This document shows positions 61,481 to 64,000 of a DNA stretch of 64,000 nt, one piece after another. The DNA is from Pseudodesulfovibrio tunisiensis. GTDB taxonomy: Bacteria > Desulfobacterota > Desulfovibrionia > Desulfovibrionales > Desulfovibrionaceae. Position 1 is the stretch's first letter. Every line of letters begins with the position of its first letter. A program made the translations under genes and the position numbers. The notes beneath the pieces are model-generated. The model ran no database searches. It was not told the origin of the DNA and saw only the letters and a list, made by a program, of their open reading frames with translations. The stretch is from contig NZ_CP094380.1 in assembly GCF_022809775.1 (NCBI RefSeq), positions 2,827,501 to 2,891,500 on the forward strand, read 5' to 3'.

Positions 61481-61509
61481 AAAAAGCCGCCCTCCACAAG
61501 AGGGCGGCC
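61481..61509 (-). terminator. Rho-independent terminator of the upstream chemoreceptor paralogue
   Basis: On the minus strand a perfect 9-bp stem (61487-61495 with 61501-61509), 5-base loop and six T, 27 bases beyond the stop at 61537. Confidence 0.92.
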
Positions 61510-61536
61510 CATATATGATCGCACTTTTATAACGGA

Positions 61537-63594
61537 TTAGAAGCGTTCGAACTCCTCGTCTTCCAGATCGATGTTGATTCCGTCGCTGGAAGGCGGGGGC
61601 GTGGGCGTGACCTTTTTGGGTTGGGCCAGCGCCTGCTGCCGGGGCCGGGAAACCACGCGGGACTTGGATGGACGCGGGGAGGACTCGGGGAGTGCGCGGC
61701 TCTGGTCCCCGTTGCCCGTATGGAAGAAGCCCAGAGTCTGTTGCAGGGTTTCGGACTGGGCCGAGAGTTCCTCGGACGTGGAGGCCATTTCCTCGGAGGC
61801 CGAGGCATTCTGCTGAATGATGGTGTCCAGATCCTGAATGGCCTTGTTGATCTGTTCCGCGCCCGCATTCTGTTCCGCGCTCGCAGCCGTGATGTCCTGA
61901 ACCAGTTCCGCAGTGCGGGTGATGTCCGGCACGAGTCGGGCCAGCATCTGACCGGCCTTGTCCGCCACCTGCACGCTGCTCACGGACATGTCGCTGATTT
62001 CGGCCGCAGCCGTGCCCGAGCGTTCGGCCAGCTTGCGCACTTCGGCCGCCACCACAGCGAATCCCTTGCCGTGCTCTCCGGCACGCGCCGCCTCGATGGC
62101 CGCGTTCAGGGCGAGCAGGTTGGTCTGGCGCGCGATCTCCTCGATGATGGAAATCTTTTCCGCAATGTTCTTCATGGCATCGACGGTCTGGGCCACGGCG
62201 TCTCCGCCATTGCGCGCGTCTTCGGCCGCAGAGGCGGCAAGCTTTTCGGTCTGCTGCGCGTTCTCGGCGTTCTGATTGATGTTGGAGGCCATCTGCTCCA
62301 TGCTGGCGGAGACTTCCTCGATGCTGGCCGCCTGTTCCGTGGCTCCCTGCGACACCGCCTGGGAAGCGGAGGAGAGTTCCTCGCTGCCTGCGGAAACATT
62401 GTCCGTGGCGCTCTGCACTTCGGCCACGACCTGCCGCAGGCGCAGGACCATGTCGTTCAGGGAATCGGCCAGAATCCCGATTTCATCCTTCTGGCGGATT
62501 TCCAGTTCCCGGGAAAAATCGCCTTCGGACATGGACTGGGCAAAGCTGACGGCCTTGAAGATCGGGCGGGTGATGGCCCGCGTGAGCAGGAATCCCAGCC
62601 CCAGCGCGAGGAACACGCCGATGATCACGCCGCTGATGGTCGCGATCGATGCGGTGCCCGCATTGGCCTCGGCCTTGTCCAGTGTCTGGCGGACCAGAAC
62701 GTCATTGGCCTGAATCAGGGCGTCGATGCTTTTCAGGGCCTCGGAAGTCCGCGTCGCGGAATCGCCCATGAGCAGGGAGATCATTTCCGTGAACAGGGCC
62801 TGCGATTTTGCGGCATGTTCATGAAGTTCCTTGAATTTCGAGAAAATGTTTTCGGTGGCGGGCTGCAATTCCTCGCGAATCAGGGCGTGGGCCATTTCGT
62901 CCTGCCCCAGCTCCATGGCTTCCTTGATGTTGCGCACGGCCTGATGGAACCGTTCATGTGGGAAGACGATGGATTGCAGTTCGGCTCTGAGCACGGGGTT
63001 CGAGGTCGTGAACGTTTGCAGCCATTTCCCGAAGGGACACGTCTTGGCGTTGGTGCCGCCACTGAATTCCATACCCGTATCCACGAGGTCCAGCGTCTGA
63101 GCTTCCAGAGCATAGTGGTCGCGTTCGAACGCGGCGAGGTTGCTCATCATCCTGTAGGGATTCAGAATGCCGGCGCTTTCGATTTCCCGGGAAAGGGCCA
63201 CGGCCCGGTCATTGGCCGTGATGCCCGCCTTCACGGTCGCCTGAAAGGCGTCGAAGAGCCGGTTTTCCTCTTCGGTTCTGGGAAGCAGCCGATACGCGGC
63301 GACCGAGTCGGCATAATGCTGCCGGGCCTGATCAATGGCATGGTACTGTCGTTCGCGGGTGGCTTCGTCCAGGTCCGGACTCATGAGCGTGCGCAGGCTC
63401 TGGTTGAGCAGGCGCAATTCGGCCTTGATCACGCCGAGATGCTTGACCGCAGGCAGTTTTTCCTCGCCCACGTTGCCGAGGTCGTCCGAGAGCGTGTCTA
63501 CGGCCGTGAGCGCCACCAGCCCTATGAACAGGGCTATCAGGGCGGATACGAGAAATCCGCCGAGCAGTTTCACCGATAGTTTGAGGTTCTTCAT
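61537..63594 (-). CDS. Methyl-accepting chemotaxis protein with CZB-like motif, paralogue
   Basis: A 685-residue receptor with the same layout as its downstream neighbour (for example '[20 protein letters not shown]' at the start). Zinc-motif pieces are 'RDHYALEA', '[20 protein letters not shown]' and '[12 protein letters not shown]'. The C-terminal signalling half is nearly identical to the paralogue; the periplasmic halves differ more. It ends 'DEEFERF'. The start at 63594 is chosen by homology to the paralogue; the open frame continues upstream into unrelated sequence. The pair looks like a tandem duplication with divergence in the sensing domain. Confidence 0.9.
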   Translation of the reverse strand: MKNLKLSVKLLGGFLVSALIALFIGLVALTAVDTLSDDLGNVGEEKLPAVKHLGVIKAELRLLNQSLRTLMSPDLDEATRERQYHAIDQARQHYADSVAAYRLLPRTEEENRLFDAFQATVKAGITANDRAVALSREIESAGILNPYRMMSNLAAFERDHYALEAQTLDLVDTGMEFSGGTNAKTCPFGKWLQTFTTSNPVLRAELQSIVFPHERFHQAVRNIKEAMELGQDEMAHALIREELQPATENIFSKFKELHEHAAKSQALFTEMISLLMGDSATRTSEALKSIDALIQANDVLVRQTLDKAEANAGTASIATISGVIIGVFLALGLGFLLTRAITRPIFKAVSFAQSMSEGDFSRELEIRQKDEIGILADSLNDMVLRLRQVVAEVQSATDNVSAGSEELSSASQAVSQGATEQAASIEEVSASMEQMASNINQNAENAQQTEKLAASAAEDARNGGDAVAQTVDAMKNIAEKISIIEEIARQTNLLALNAAIEAARAGEHGKGFAVVAAEVRKLAERSGTAAAEISDMSVSSVQVADKAGQMLARLVPDITRTAELVQDITAASAEQNAGAEQINKAIQDLDTIIQQNASASEEMASTSEELSAQSETLQQTLGFFHTGNGDQSRALPESSPRPSKSRVVSRPRQQALAQPKKVTPTPPPSSDGINIDLEDEEFERF

Positions 63595-63705
63595 GATCGC
63601 GTCTCCTGACTCTGGGGGATTACGGTTTGCCGATCGCCGACAGTCGGCTCCCGGCTCTGTATGGGCTGGACGGCCCGGGCTTCCGGGCTCGGGCAGGAAT
63701 GGAAA

Positions 63706-63732
63706 AGCCGGGCGCGGGGGTTGCGCCCGGCT
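63706..63732. repeat. GC-rich hairpin in the leader of the last gene
   Basis: 10-bp arms AGCCGGGCGC (63706-63715) and GCGCCCGGCT (63723-63732). There is a short T run only on the minus strand. It lies between divergent genes, 27 bases before the SH3 protein start. Confidence 0.5.
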
Positions 63733-63758
63733 GCAAAACGCGGATAAGGACACTGGAT

Positions 63759-64000
63759 ATGTCCAACCGCTTCAGCCTGTTTCCGTTCATGCTTGTCCTT
63801 GGCCTCGTGGTCTGGGGCTTGTGCGTGATTGAGCCGGCCTCGGCTGGCGAGTTCGGATTCGGCACGGAAATGCATGTCGTTGTCGAAGCCGCCAACCTGC
63901 GTGCGGCTCCGGGCAGGAATGCGGGCAAGGTGGCGACGCTGGAACGCAACGCCTCCGTGATCCTGCTGGAATCCCGCGGCGCATGGCTCAGGGTGGCGTC
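63759..64000 (+). CDS. Exported SH3-domain protein (3' end outside window)
   Basis: The ORF runs off the window edge. It has AAGGA 8 bases before the ATG, a signal peptide ('[20 protein letters not shown]') and the beginning of a bacterial SH3 domain ('[20 protein letters not shown]', '[14 protein letters not shown]', 'GAWLRVA'). SH3b domains bind peptidoglycan or mediate protein contact in exported proteins. Remaining domains cannot be seen. Confidence 0.75.
   Translation, partial: MSNRFSLFPFMLVLGLVVWGLCVIEPASAGEFGFGTEMHVVVEAANLRAAPGRNAGKVATLERNASVILLESRGAWLRVA

Noticed and set aside
1..64000. tRNA or rRNA genes
   Set aside because: No cloverleaf-like sequence with a GTTCGA-type T loop and acceptor pairing, and no rRNA-like tract, was seen on either strand; a covariance-model search would be needed to be certain.

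Overview
This 64 kb window is GC-rich, densely coded chromosomal DNA, most likely from a sulfate-reducing deltaproteobacterium of the Desulfovibrionaceae (Desulfovibrio or Pseudodesulfovibrio-like). That reading rests on several things: an archaeal-type DhnA aldolase that probably feeds aromatic amino acid synthesis, a flavoredoxin-like flavin reductase, very many PAS-rich sensor kinases, HDOD proteins and chemoreceptors, and an SH3/NlpC-P60 wall hydrolase of the kind known in Desulfovibrio. The taxonomy is inferred from gene content; no rRNA or tRNA gene was seen.

Layout. 0-3.4 kb: end of a chemoreceptor gene, a hairpin-rich intergenic region, an L-asparaginase and a ZIP metal transporter with an apparent 2-base frameshift. 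3.5-15.1 kb: an island of phage-type genes (3TM holin, small coiled-coil membrane protein, large terminase, small acetyltransferase-like protein, major capsid protein, small post-capsid protein). It is interrupted by an antisense TPR lipoprotein and by a 2,209-residue secreted RTX protein with a FecR-like N-terminus. Portal, scaffold and tail genes are absent. 15.1-22.4 kb: housekeeping genes (PfkB kinase, solute-binding protein, QueH, HemW-like protein, RNase HI, a REC-REC-GGDEF protein, SlyX, a DUF985 cupin).

22.6-41.9 kb is a signalling block. It holds a binding-protein lipoprotein/histidine kinase/REC-STAS operon, an HD-GYP protein, a GT2 glycosyltransferase, a 1,457-residue kinase with about six PAS domains, a second hybrid kinase with an overlapping CheY-like gene, a kinase whose H-box lacks histidine, a radical SAM protein, and two EAL-like/HDOD paralogues of which one is frameshifted. 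42.2-50.3 kb: the DhnA aldolase, then a second phage-flavoured locus. There an S24-type repressor heads an operon with a HEAT-repeat lipoprotein and a DUF6941-like protein, divergent from DUF5675 and a small HTH protein across an operator-like region. A proline-rich lipoprotein, NlpC/P60 hydrolase, flavin reductase and EamA exporter follow.

50.3-64 kb: a 120-bp tandem repeat array, a CBS-CBS-ACT protein, a PHP phosphoesterase, a Trm112-like protein, an acetolactate synthase small subunit/phosphate butyryltransferase/butyrate kinase operon, CheR, an HDOD protein, and two tandem paralogous chemoreceptors with an apparently periplasmic CZB-like zinc motif. The window ends inside an SH3-domain protein gene.

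Most notable points: (1) the phage-remnant or domesticated island with an RTX giant where portal genes would be expected; (2) the S24/HEAT/DUF6941 - DUF5675/HTH divergent locus 30 kb away, which may be a detached part of the same element; (3) a 120-bp repeat family placed at convergent gene ends; (4) very long intergenic hairpins that share apex sequence; (5) two apparent frameshifts and one degenerate H-box, which need checking against raw reads.
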